Shown here: in pieces, positions 12,211-21,471 of the stretch
Position numbering within the stretch: the first letter of the stretch is position 1
Layout of the letters: every line of letters starts with the position of its first letter
DNA from: Flammulina velutipes
Taxonomy: Eukaryota > Basidiomycota > Agaricomycetes > Agaricales > Physalacriaceae
Direction: 5' to 3'
DNA length: 64,000 bases
Assembly (NCBI GenBank): GCA_011800155.1
Contig: CM022372.1
Coordinates: 2,046,001 to 2,110,000, forward strand
Position numbers and translations under genes: made by a program
The notes under the pieces: model-generated
Told to the model about the DNA's origin: nothing
The model's input: only the letters and a program-made list of their open reading frames with translations
Databases searched by the model: none

Positions 12211-12678
12211 GGTGGGGGAGAGAACAATGTTTGCTTCATTGGAAATTCAACTACGGTAGTTATTTAGTGGGTCATGTGGTCCGAGCGCCTGTACATGGTT
12301 TCAAAGATCTGGTCGCCTGCAAATAATGTCAATATCTCACAATGCAAAGCGAGGGACGCAGTAGTCAACTCACACGCAGATACGCATCCAATCGCTGTTG
12401 CGGGCGGCGTTGAAGTGTTCGACCGCATCGCGAAGGCTGTCCTCCTTTTTGCCGTGGGCAGAACCAACTTTGCGAGTCGCCTGATCCACCAAGAAGCTGT
12501 AAGAACTCATGAGGAGGTGTGATACAGCAAGACGAAGAAAAAGACTGACGAGTACTTGAAAACGCCTACAAAGATTCCACGAGTGACAATGTACCATTCG
12601 CGAGCCTGCTCGTCGGCAGCGAGGTACACCATGTCAGTGGTAGGAACAGTGTAGTACTGAACACCATGGATGATGGGG

Positions 12679-12685
12679 GTCGGGT
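12679..12685. repeat. Target-site duplication, left copy
   Basis: gtcgggt directly precedes the element end CACCCTATGC; the same 7 bp follow the other end at 15344-15350. An 8-bp reading (ggtcgggt) is possible if the element ends are asymmetric by one base. Confidence 0.85.
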
Positions 12686-15343
12686 CACCCTATGCTATAC
12701 AGATAACTAGTTAAGAGGCCTTAGTGGCGGGGCCAAATAACTAGTTGCTGGCCGATGCTATAGGGCCATATTTTGGCTGGTAGAAATGGCTGGCTGGCGG
12801 GCTGGGGCGGGCTGGGATGGGGCGGGATGGGTCCCAAATATGGATAGGAATTGATGAGAGCATATAGGGATTGATGGGCAGGGAGAGGGGGAGCAGGGGA
12901 TGGGGAAATGTGGCCACACATAAATCCGGACCTAGGGATTGATGGGAACTGATGGGATTGATGGGGGAGGGGATGGGGGATGGGGGCAGGGGGATTGGGG
13001 GCAGGGGACAATTGTGGCACCAGGATAAATACTGGGCTATTGCCAGGGTATGAGGAGGGTATGGGAGGGATGATTGTAGGTTGAAAAATAAAATTCTTTC
13101 TAACTATCAGAAACATGAATGGGGATGTGGCAGCTACTGAAACCAACAATAAAACGATGTGTGGCGCATTTTTAATCGAGGAGCACATACCTCGGATCAA
13201 CCTGGGGTTGGTTTAGATGTCTTCCTATTGAAAAATGGATGTGTGCAGCACAAAGAACCATGTAAAAACACGAAGATTTGGCTGAGAAACAAGCAAAACA
13301 TTATTCAAAATCCATCAAAAAGCACCAAAAAGGGAGCAGCACTTTGCCCTCGCTTGGGGGTGACCTGGAACCACTTGTAGGTCGTCCAGACACCTTTGGG
13401 GCATTGTATATGTCACTCAGTTAGGTCCTCAGGTCAACAGAACCCTTGGATATGATCAAAATGCCAAAAACCCGGACCACCTACCTTTGGGCCACACTAT
13501 CAACTTGCCATGACCTGGGGACACCTTATATTCGAAGATATATGTCTATAATGCTCTAATCATGAGTTAGATGAAGTCTGGAGTGTGAAAAATGCGGTCA
13601 AAACCTGGGATATACCCTAAATAATGTCCCCCAAGAAAGCACACACACCATCAACTTCCCCTGACCTCTGGGTCGTTCCAATGTGTTCTATTATCATTAT
13701 AGATGATGTATTAGCATCCCAGAGGTGTCCCTAGTGTGGCAAAATGCGAATATAAATGGTACAATAATTTATATCCCCTCCTTCTACAGCAAGAACTACC
13801 CCAACTATCACACATCTGAGTGGTGGACTATTGATTTTAACATCATACAATGTGTTTTTAGCTTCCCAGAATATGTCCCAGGTTGAACACCCTTCAATAT
13901 AGAGCATGGACATTTGAGAATTAGTACAAAGATCATATCCTCACCAGGTACCAAAGGGGTGTATCTTCGAGGTCTACCTGTAACCTGGGCCCCAAGATAT
14001 CATCTATATGATGTCAAATGACTATTAGAACAGTCCTAAAGATGCAAATATGCGAACCAGTGGGTGTACTTGAGGAGACAGGGTAAATAAGGGTTCACCT
14101 AGTATCATGAATGTTCGCATTTTGACATACTGGGGACACCTCTGGGGTGTTAATACATCATCTATAATGATAATAGAACACATTGGGACGACCCAGAGGT
14201 CAGGGGAAGTTGATGGTGTGTGTGCTTTCTTGGGGGACATTATTTAGGGTATATCCCAGGTTTTGACCGCATTTTTCACACTCCAGACTTCATCTAACTC
14301 ATGATTAGAGCATTATAGACATATATCTTCGAATATAAGGTGTCCCCAGGTCATGGCAAGTTGATAGTGTGGCCCAAAGGTAGGTGGTCCGGGTTTTTGG
14401 CATTTTGATCATATCCAAGGGTTCTGTTGACCTGAGGACCTAACTGAGTGACATATACAATGCCCCAAAGGTGTCTGGACGACCTACAAGTGGTTCCAGG
14501 TCACCCCCAAGCGAGGGCAAAGTGCTGCTCCCTTTTTGGTGCTTTTTGATGGATTTTGAATAATGTTTTGCTTGTTTCTCAGCCAAATCTTCGTGTTTTT
14601 ACATGGTTCTTTGTGCTGCACACATCCATTTTTCAATAGGAAGACATCTAGACCAACCCCAGGTTGATCCGAGGTATGTGCTCCTCGATTAAAAATGCGC
14701 CACACATCGTTTTATTGTTGGTTTCAGTAGCTGCCACATCCCCATTCATGTTTCTGATAGTTAGAAAGAATTTTATTTTTCAACCTACAATCATCCCTCC
14801 CATACCCTCCTCATACCCTGGCAATAGCCCAGTATTTATCCTGGTGCCACAATTGTCCCCTGCCCCCAATCCCCCTGCCCCCATCCCTCATCCCCTCCCC
14901 CATCAATCCCATCAGTTCCCATCAATCCCTAGGTCCGGATTTTCCTGTGGCCACATTTCCCCTGCCCCCATCCCCCATCCCCTGCCCCCATCAAACCCTA
15001 GGTCCGGATTTTCCTGGTGCCACAATTCCTATCCCCATCCCCCATCCCCCTGGGCAATCAATGACATCAGTACCCATCAATCCCTAGGTCCGGATTTATG
15101 TGTGGCCACATTTCCCCATCCCCTGCTCCCCCTCCCCCTGCCCATCAATCCCTACATACTCCCATCAATTCCTATCCATATTTGGGACCCATCCCGCCCC
15201 ATCCCAGCCCGCCCCAGCCCGCCCCAGCCCGCCAGCCAGCCATTTCTACCAGCCAAAATATGGCCCTATAGCATCGGCCAGCAACTAGTTATTTGGCCCC
15301 GCCACTAAGGCCTCTTAACTAGTTATCTGTATAGCATAGGGTG
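12686..15343. mobile_element. Long-inverted-repeat (palindromic) transposon, element 1
   Basis: 2658 bp. The ends are inverted copies (CACCCTATGCTATACAG at left, its complement at right). The inverted match continues for about 1.06 kb on the left (to about 13755) and 1.23 kb on the right (from about 14113), leaving about 360 bp of unpaired centre. Arms look nearly identical apart from extra subterminal minisatellite units in the right arm. A 73-codon open frame (13159-13380) occurs in both arms in opposite orientation, but it has no recognisable domain and I do not call it a gene. No transposase is present, so the element is non-autonomous. The 7- or 8-bp duplication fits several superfamilies, including hAT and KDZ; I cannot decide between them. 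Confidence 0.85.
14850..15130. repeat. Subterminal minisatellite expanded in right arm of element 1
   Basis: Units around the word ccctaggtccggatttt, separated by C-rich stretches (ccccatcccc types) and gccacattt/gccacaattcc blocks, occur three times in the right arm. The left arm near 12915-12945 has one. This accounts for the roughly 165-bp difference in arm length. The same unit is present in element 2 near 23665 and 23750. Confidence 0.7.
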
Positions 15344-15350
15344 GTCGGGT
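15344..15350. repeat. Target-site duplication, right copy
   Basis: gtcgggt immediately follows the right end (GCATAGGGTG) of the palindromic element and matches 12679-12685. Confidence 0.85.
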
Positions 15351-15947
15351 TGGTCACTGGGATCGCCCCAGTCAGAGACGTATTTTCGGTGCCAACCGAA
15401 GTGGCATCGACTGGCGCAGGAGTGGCATCGATTGGCGCGGCAGTAGCATCAACTTGCGCGGGAGGGGCGTCGACTAGCGCTGGTTGAACCGCATAGTATT
15501 GAACACCTTCGTGAGTAGGCTCAGCTGAATCAAAAATCAGCGAAGTAAAGAGTCGATGGCCGTGACTTACTGATGATAGTATAGTCACTGAAACCGTCCT
15601 CGCTACCTTCGATGAGATCCAAGGAGGAACCAGCCGGTGTCTCAGCATTCGACGACAGCGAGCAGGACTCTTTCGCCTGATCGTTGGCGTCAAGATTGCT
15701 TGGGGGAGATTGCGACATGATAGTTAGAGAAAGGAGGATCAAGGAAAAAGATGGGCAGCCAGCCTTAATAAAGCGGGAGCAGAATCTGGTCACGCTTCTG
15801 GTGCGTCTATTGGAAATGTGGCGGACACAATGCCCTGCCCTTGCGAATATGGTACAGCCGGGTGCCGCGGTTGCGTTGCGTCTGTCCATCACATCCTCCC
15901 CTGTCGTCTGAGGCTGCCTTGCCAATCTGACGCGATAGTTCATTACA

Positions 15948-18541
15948 ATGCCACAAAAGTACACCAAGAAACCAAAGGCTCACCGCACTACCAAGAAAGG
16001 CTGGGCTGAAGGAGCCCGCGAGGATTTCCTAAACCTCTACGTCGATGATTTCGCGGATGCCATGGGCAAGGGAGCAGCCGCCGAGGAAGAATGTCTTCGA
16101 AAGGTCATCCGTCAATATTTCTATCACTTTGACCTCGACGATACGGTTGAACCTCCACTTCCCTTGAAGGTGTTTGACGAATCTTGGATGCCACCCGTCG
16201 AGGACGGTACAACTGAGGAATTACGGGCGAGACGCGACCTGAGAGAGAAAAAGAAAAAGGTCAGTTTCATGCATTAACTAGGTCCTATCGTACTCACAAG
16301 TATTCCAGGCAATTCGTGCATGGATGGTGTACAGGGCTCTAAAATTGACAACCATACGCTCCACTGTCCGTCGCCGCCTCCTTACCGACGCCTACCTCGC
16401 GCTTCTCAACAAAGTCGGCAAACTGGGTATGCGCCCTCCTAGGGCTCGCACTCCTTTCCAGGAATGGCAGGCGCGTAACAAGGACGAGGCGACGTCTGTG
16501 GTCTCAGACTTGTGGGATGAGGAGGTCGCTGCGGGGAGGCAGAGGATCCCTGCAAGAGGGGGTATCTGTCCCAAGTTTCGACAGGAGACGATCCAGGCGC
16601 ACTTCAAGTCATTTAGTGCCGACACACAGAAGTCCTGGGCGGAGCAGGCCAAGGCGACGGCCGAGGCCAAAAAAACAGCATGGAACGACCTGTATCTTGG
16701 TCCTCCTTCAAAGGCACCTGAGGATCGTACTGCGTAAGCATTCGCCTGCTTTCCATACTCGACGAAAGTGCTTACCATGTCTGTTAGTTGCGTCAAGAAC
16801 CTCCCCGCTTTTCTCCAGCCAGTTGCCGAAGGGATTATGAGCTTGACGGGCCTAATGACCATCGTGCATGTTGTCGGTCCATTGGGCACTATGAACGGAG
16901 AGATAGGAGTGGTTAGGTGAGGACGATAGTTCGCAATTGAACGTGATGCTAACGTTTGACGAAAGTGTTTGTTCCGGCAAGAATCTGGATACTGTCCCCG
17001 TCTCTGTCGCGAAGTGGGACACAGTGGCGTATGAAGGCTGGCGCAACCATTTGGTCAAGTACGCCAACACCGCGTATACCCAAGCGGATAAAGACTCGTT
17101 CAAGCTTGCGACAACTCCTCAGCTCCCTCCCGACTTCAAAGGTGTGCTCTTCGACGATGACGTAATGGATGGGGTTGTTGAGGCGGTGAAGGCAAAGGTG
17201 GCGGCAAAGGATACTAGCGAGTTGGCTGGAAGTGACGACGAGGGATCGGAGAATGAGGATAGTGATGAGGAAGGTTCAGGAGGGACGAAGCGACCAGCTG
17301 CCGTGTCGCCCACGCCCACAAGGAAGAGACAGAAGATAATGGAGGAGGCGGGGAAAGAGAGAGCAGTTGAGGTTTCCTCCACGTTGGTCAGGGTTAACGG
17401 AGTCCTGATCTCGAAGTACGAGCTTGAGAGGGAGGAAAATATCCGCAGGAATAAGGCGGCGTTGGAAGCCTTGAATATTGACACGACGAATCTACCACAG
17501 GCGACGAAGAAGAAGGTATCGCGTCCCCCTGCAGAGAGGTCCGTTCCAGACAACACGGAGCCCGTCGAGCGACGCCAGTCAAGTCGCTTCAAAGTGACTG
17601 CAGCTTCCCCCCCCTTGACCGATGAGCCAATGTCGATCGACAACGACGACGAGATGGACGTTGACGTAGTGGCTAGCTCTAGCACATCCCTTTCCTCGAC
17701 CATCCTCCCACCTACTTTGCCCGCCTGTGGAGTCCCCCCGGCCAGTCCCATTCCCGCCTCGGGCGGTATCATGCCGGACTCATCCGTCCCCACCGTCCTG
17801 CCCGTCCTGCCTATTGTCGACGAGGTTGCGAGGGCCAGCGGAAGGGTGGAACAGGCTGCAGACGATTGCGACATCACTGCTGGCGACAATCTGGCGGGTG
17901 CCTCTACATCAATCCCATCAGCAGACATGAGAGAGGTCGAGGAAAGGAACAACGAACCCAACAGTGCTGAGCCGGGGACTCAAGTAGACGATGAAGCGCG
18001 CGAGTTATTGTTGGAAGCGTTGGATTGGTTTCGGGTCCCGTACCGCGTGTTCTCGGCGCCAGATTGGGGCGACACTTGGAAAGGGTTGCTTGAGGCCTTC
18101 GTCAAGCTGGAGGGCTCGGTGGAGTTTGCAATTGCAGATGGAAACTTGCGCCCCAGTGGTCGCCCGGCGATCCTGTCAGAGTGGGTGGCAGACGGGCGTT
18201 TGAAGCCGAGGAAGGGGGGAAACACCGCGAAGAAGATGCTGACATTGAAGCCGAAGGACGTTGCAGTTTTCAAGGTGTCGTTCATCGGATGGTGGGATTC
18301 AATCCAACCATCGTGGAGGAAGGAAAACAAGGAGGGGTCTCGTATTCGTACGCGCCATGGTCGAGATTTTGGCGCGCTGAATGTTTGGGGCCAAAACGGA
18401 TGGCTGTCGGTGGTTGCTTGCCTGTACTGGTGGCGAGACGCACAGAGAGAAGAAGTTGGGCACAGCGTGTGGGAAGAGTACGTAAAGGATGCCACATGGT
18501 TGATGGAAGGGCTGAGGGAACGCGGGTACGAGTCGTCTTAG
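15948..18541 (+). CDS. Lineage-specific 813-aa protein with charged linker and Trp-rich C-terminal domain
   Basis: Exons 15948-16259, 16309-16733, 16788-16916 and 16966-18541 sum to 2442 bases and read in frame, so the gene is intact. The N-terminal part is basic (MPQKYTKKPKAHRTTKKGW). A central helical part contains FQEWQARNKDE and SWAEQAKATAEAKK, followed by a G/V-rich strand segment. A long acidic/Ser/Pro linker holds one nuclear-localisation-like cluster (TRKRQK). The C-terminal region has spaced Trp residues (WWDSIQPSWRK, NVWGQNGWLSVV, CLYWWRD). From memory this Trp-rich C-terminus recurs in a large Agaricomycete-restricted family of unknown function. The protein encoded at 1-2032 looks like a relative in its first half. 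I cannot assign a reaction. Confidence 0.7.
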
Positions 18542-18949
18542 TCGTCTTCGTAGTTGGTAGTTGTCGAGAATGGGTGTGGCGCTCGTAGTGGTAAACAGTG
18601 TTTCGGGGTATGTAGAATTAAGACAAGGTGTTGCCGGACCGGGAATTGCCGGATGACCTCACGATCTTGGACTTAGAAGAAATATATTACTTGGACGAAC
18701 GTTGTCTTTTTCAGGTGCACGACGGACGAGAGCTGATGAAGAGCTTACGATATATAGCTCAAGTGTTGTTGCCTTTGCAGTGCGGCGCCGGAAATACAGC
18801 TTTTCTATTATATGAAGACACCGGCGCCGGCAATATGCCGCCAAAGGTATACGATAGGTAGCAGTCGCACAAAGCATACGGAGGCGTCACACATATAGAG
18901 TAACTTTCCGAAATAGGAATTGACGAGGGATTCTTTTGATTGTATCCAC
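18542..18949. other. No supported gene
   Basis: Spacer between the 813-aa gene and the repeat array. A short imperfect inverted pair around ggcgccgg lies at about 18784 and 18823. Nothing else seen. Confidence 0.4.
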
Positions 18950-19478
18950 TGGCGCCACATTTATATCCGGGAAGGGTGGCAAAGAGGAAGCAGTAACAAG
19001 AGCTGTTGATGTGTATGGGGATCAGTGCGCTACACGCGAGAGGGTGATGCTACCTGTAATTGGAAGCGGGGATTCATTCCATTAACAGTCGCGCCACAAT
19101 TATATCCTTTTGTAGGTGGGACAGCGGCGGCAAGAGCCGTTGATGGGAACACATGGGAGATTATGTGGCGCAACAAGAGGTATCACCCAGACAATATGTG
19201 GCGCTACAGGCAAACGGTAAGGTGGACGGGCGCCACAAATATATCCTTTTATAACGGGAACGACGGCAATATCCGTCCGCGGCAACATGATCCCGATCCG
19301 GGAGATCCCGCAGGAATGGGTACCAAATGAAAATGGACGGGATCGTGTGCCTGACCCTCCAATGGCGGGGGCGGGGCTGACAAATCATCCGCGGCTGTGG
19401 TTGCCTAGGGAGAACCAACTCAACCCCAGTAGGGATATAGCCCCAGCACTGACATTCACCCATGGGGATATATCCCAG
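18950..19478. repeat. Degenerate ~140-bp tandem repeat array
   Basis: The word gcgccaca followed by an A/T base and ttatatcc-like sequence recurs at about 18953, 19092 and 19233, 139-141 bp apart. Following bases are also partly shared (caagagc-gttgatg in units 1 and 2; ttatatccttttNtaNNNGGGA-like in 2 and 3). Inverted copies of the core (atgtggcgc) occur near 19163 and 19195. The array ends in an inverted pair gggatatagcccc / ggggatatatccc just before the KDZ fragment. It may be the remains of a further insertion into KDZ copy A. Confidence 0.5.
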
Positions 19479-19682
19479 GACATTTGGCTGTAGAGTACTG
19501 CTATGGCTCGAAGGAGACACGATTGACAGCTGGCTTACGTGTCTCTGGGGTTGGCGGGTGTTTTTGCTCTCGACATGAATGTGTCCGACCGCAAGCATCT
19601 GGAAAGGGCTATTTCTCTTATGCTAACTTATCGTAACTTAAAGCTTTTAAGTGAGTGAGGTTAGTCAAGTTATTAAAGTTAA

Positions 19683-19798
19683 CTTAAGCCATGGTTAAAC
19701 ACGCAATGTATCATAAGTTAGAATAAGGTAACTGAAATCACTCGTAAGTTATAACTAAGTTGAGATAAGCTAAGAGCTGTGTTTAACCATGGCTTAAG
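19683..19798. repeat. Perfect 20-bp inverted repeat (hairpin)
   Basis: cttaagccatggttaaacac at 19683-19702 is the exact complement of 19779-19798, with a 76-bp AT-rich loop. It lies about 90 bp inside the left end of the TIR element. Confidence 0.85.
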
Positions 19799-20375
19799 AT
19801 ATTTAAAAGTCTTCTTAAGGCTAACTTGAGTCTAACTTGAAGCTGTCTAATTCCATCAATATAATAACCTTGATTAGAAGCTAATCCAGTTAGATATCAC
19901 ACAATTTAGATAGAAAACAGTCAATTATCATTGCAACTAAATAAACAGATACAATATACTCTACTAAATAGCTAACATACAATAGTTTAAAAGAAATACT
20001 AAAAGAAAGAACAGATTAGTCAAACATACAAGTAAAAAGAGCAAGAAACATACCAGAACAGTGAACACAGTCAAAAGAGAATACCCTTGAACAAGAGACA
20101 ATGATTAACAAGCATAAGAAAAGAAGAAGCAAGTCCACATACTAAGAGAACATTCAAGACTTGAAGATTTAAAGAGAGAACATGGAGGAAGGAGGTCAAG
20201 AGAGGAATGATGGGATCAGAGCTCAGCTCTGGTTTAAATACCAACATGAAGTCACATGACCAGGGCATAGGGTTTGGGTCCGGAGGTCCGGACCTAAATT
20301 GCCTGCCTTTTGGACTTGATCAATTCTTGATTCTTGATTTACCACTGTTCACTCAATAACTCTCTGGGACTTGCA

Positions 20376-20610
20376 TGGAAGGTAGCAGACCTATATATGG
20401 TTGGAAAGCGTTTAATTAGGGCTACAAGACGAGCCTATAACCGTGGGAAAATAAGGGGTGCAGCTCCAGCCATAAGCCATTCAATCAATTCTCTGTTTCT
20501 TGTGTTCAAGTAATAGTACTACTACACTTGTCTGGAAGGTATAAGTGTTATATACTGTCAGAAAGCGTACAATTAAGGCTACAAAACGCTTCTATAATCT
20601 TGGGAATCAC
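20376..20610 (+). repeat. Internal ~75-bp direct duplication in the TIR element
   Basis: Blocks starting at 20376 and 20533 share tggaaggta, gaaagcgt, aatta, ggctacaa, acg, ctataa and tggga in the same order with interspersed substitutions. The unit period is 157 bp. Confidence 0.7.
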
Positions 20611-21471
20611 AGGGACGCACCACAAGTTATAGGCAAAATACATGATTTTACTCGGATTTTCTCCTTTCTCTTGCTTATAGTATATCCACATCAAGCTGGC
20701 AGATAGTTCTTAGACAACTTAGGAATAACCATGTTGGGCTTTAGACACCCCAAGTTGACTACAATATCAGCTCCAACTTTGAACAACTTGAGTTACTTAC
20801 AGTTACGAGGTTCTGTGTAATTATCTTCAGTTGACCATGTATAACTTCAGATAACAAGTATATGATATCTAACTTGTAGCAACTATATTCAACTTCAGTC
20901 ATCTTTTTCTGACTAGAAAGTGTCTCAAGATATGTTCTTAAACATGAGTATCTTAAGGCAACATATCTGTCTCCAGATAACTTAGCTGCCTTAAGTTATA
21001 GGATTTGGATGAGTGTAACTTGAGTTAACATAAGAGAATAAGGCCTTTCCAGATAAGGGTTCGGCGACCTTCAAAAAGGTGAAAGGTATATGATTGACTT
21101 CCCCGACGTATCGCCTGCTGATCTTTACTTCCAGATGGTCAAACAGGGACTACATATACTGCTCGGCAACATCAGACGCCAGCGGTTTGGATGTTTTGCT
21201 ATCCTACGACATCGCATGTCAATACGCGATTCATATCGAGGAGCGACGGAAAAAGCTTCCCGTGCACATGCAGACGAAGCCTGGAGATGGCTTCCGAACG
21301 TACGCACTACCAGTCTGGCATGGTGATGTCCATGCTCTTTCCTGCAAGACGTGTTGGTCGCTTCTTTACCAGCCTGGCGCTGGCAAGACGGACGGAGAGG
21401 GGCCCGAACGCGTATGGTCTGTTATGAACGGTATGGCCAACGACACGAAGGAGATGGATACTGGAAGCCGA

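Larger units (their letters stand above)
12370..15718 (-). pseudogene. RNase H1 N-terminal-domain-like gene interrupted by palindromic transposon
   Basis: Exon 1 (15718-15571, starts MSQSPPSNLD) joins 15524-15344, which carries a repeated VDATxAP unit; the element at 12686-15343 then intervenes. Coding resumes at 12678-12556 with HGVQYYTV and WYIVTRGIFVGVF (the start of an RNase H1 N-terminal-like domain), then 12496-12370. Leaving out the element and one 7-bp target-site copy gives exon lengths 148+181+123+127 = 579 bases, exactly 193 codons, and a matching frame on both sides. The phrase xHxGVQYYxV occurs on both sides of the insertion, an internal duplication. The adjacent 11271-12210 gene carries the same kind of domain. 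The insertion plus duplication is 2665 bp, not a multiple of three, so the present gene is disrupted. Confidence 0.8.
19596..21054. mobile_element. 1.46-kb non-autonomous TIR element nested in KDZ copy A
   Basis: Imperfect terminal inverted repeats: left (c)atctggaaagggctatttctct, right its complement ending cctttccagat. AAG flanks both sides (19593-19595 and 21055-21057). Joining the flanks with one AAG restores the KDZ reading frame (RHECVRPQ/GFGDLQ). The interior is AT-rich, packed near both ends with taactta/taagtta words typical of subterminal transposase-binding repeats, and has no coding frame of interest. A 3-bp duplication fits PIF/Harbinger- or CACTA-like elements, but the TIR sequence does not let me choose. 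Confidence 0.75.
19479..21471 (+). pseudogene. KDZ transposase fragment (copy A), truncated at both ends and split by a TIR element
   Basis: Left piece (19479-19595) encodes GLRVSGVGGCFCSRHECVRP; the right piece resumes at 21058 with GFGDLQKGER. After an intron at 21086-21134 it continues with NRDYIY, SYDIACQY, PVWHGDVHALSC, TDGEGPERVWS and TKEMDTGSR. This is the segment of a KDZ core that holds the second Asp and the catalytic Glu. Upstream CxC2 and first-Asp regions are missing before 19479. The 3' end stops abruptly at 21471, where the terminal sequence of element 2 begins, so the C-terminal region is absent. Residues differ enough from copies 1 and B that it is a separate lineage. Confidence 0.85.

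Noticed and set aside
13159..13380. 73-codon frame repeated inverted at 14484-14705
   Set aside because: Perfect conservation follows from the arms being inverted copies; the sequence has no recognisable domain and element 2 does not preserve the frame.
14664..15308. 214-codon Pro-rich frame in the right arm
   Set aside because: Translation of the C-rich minisatellite (PSIP/PHPL repeats); an artefact of composition.
15948..18541. TET/JBP dioxygenase, known to travel with KDZ elements in fungi
   Set aside because: I found no HxD...H iron-binding pattern in this protein or elsewhere in the block.
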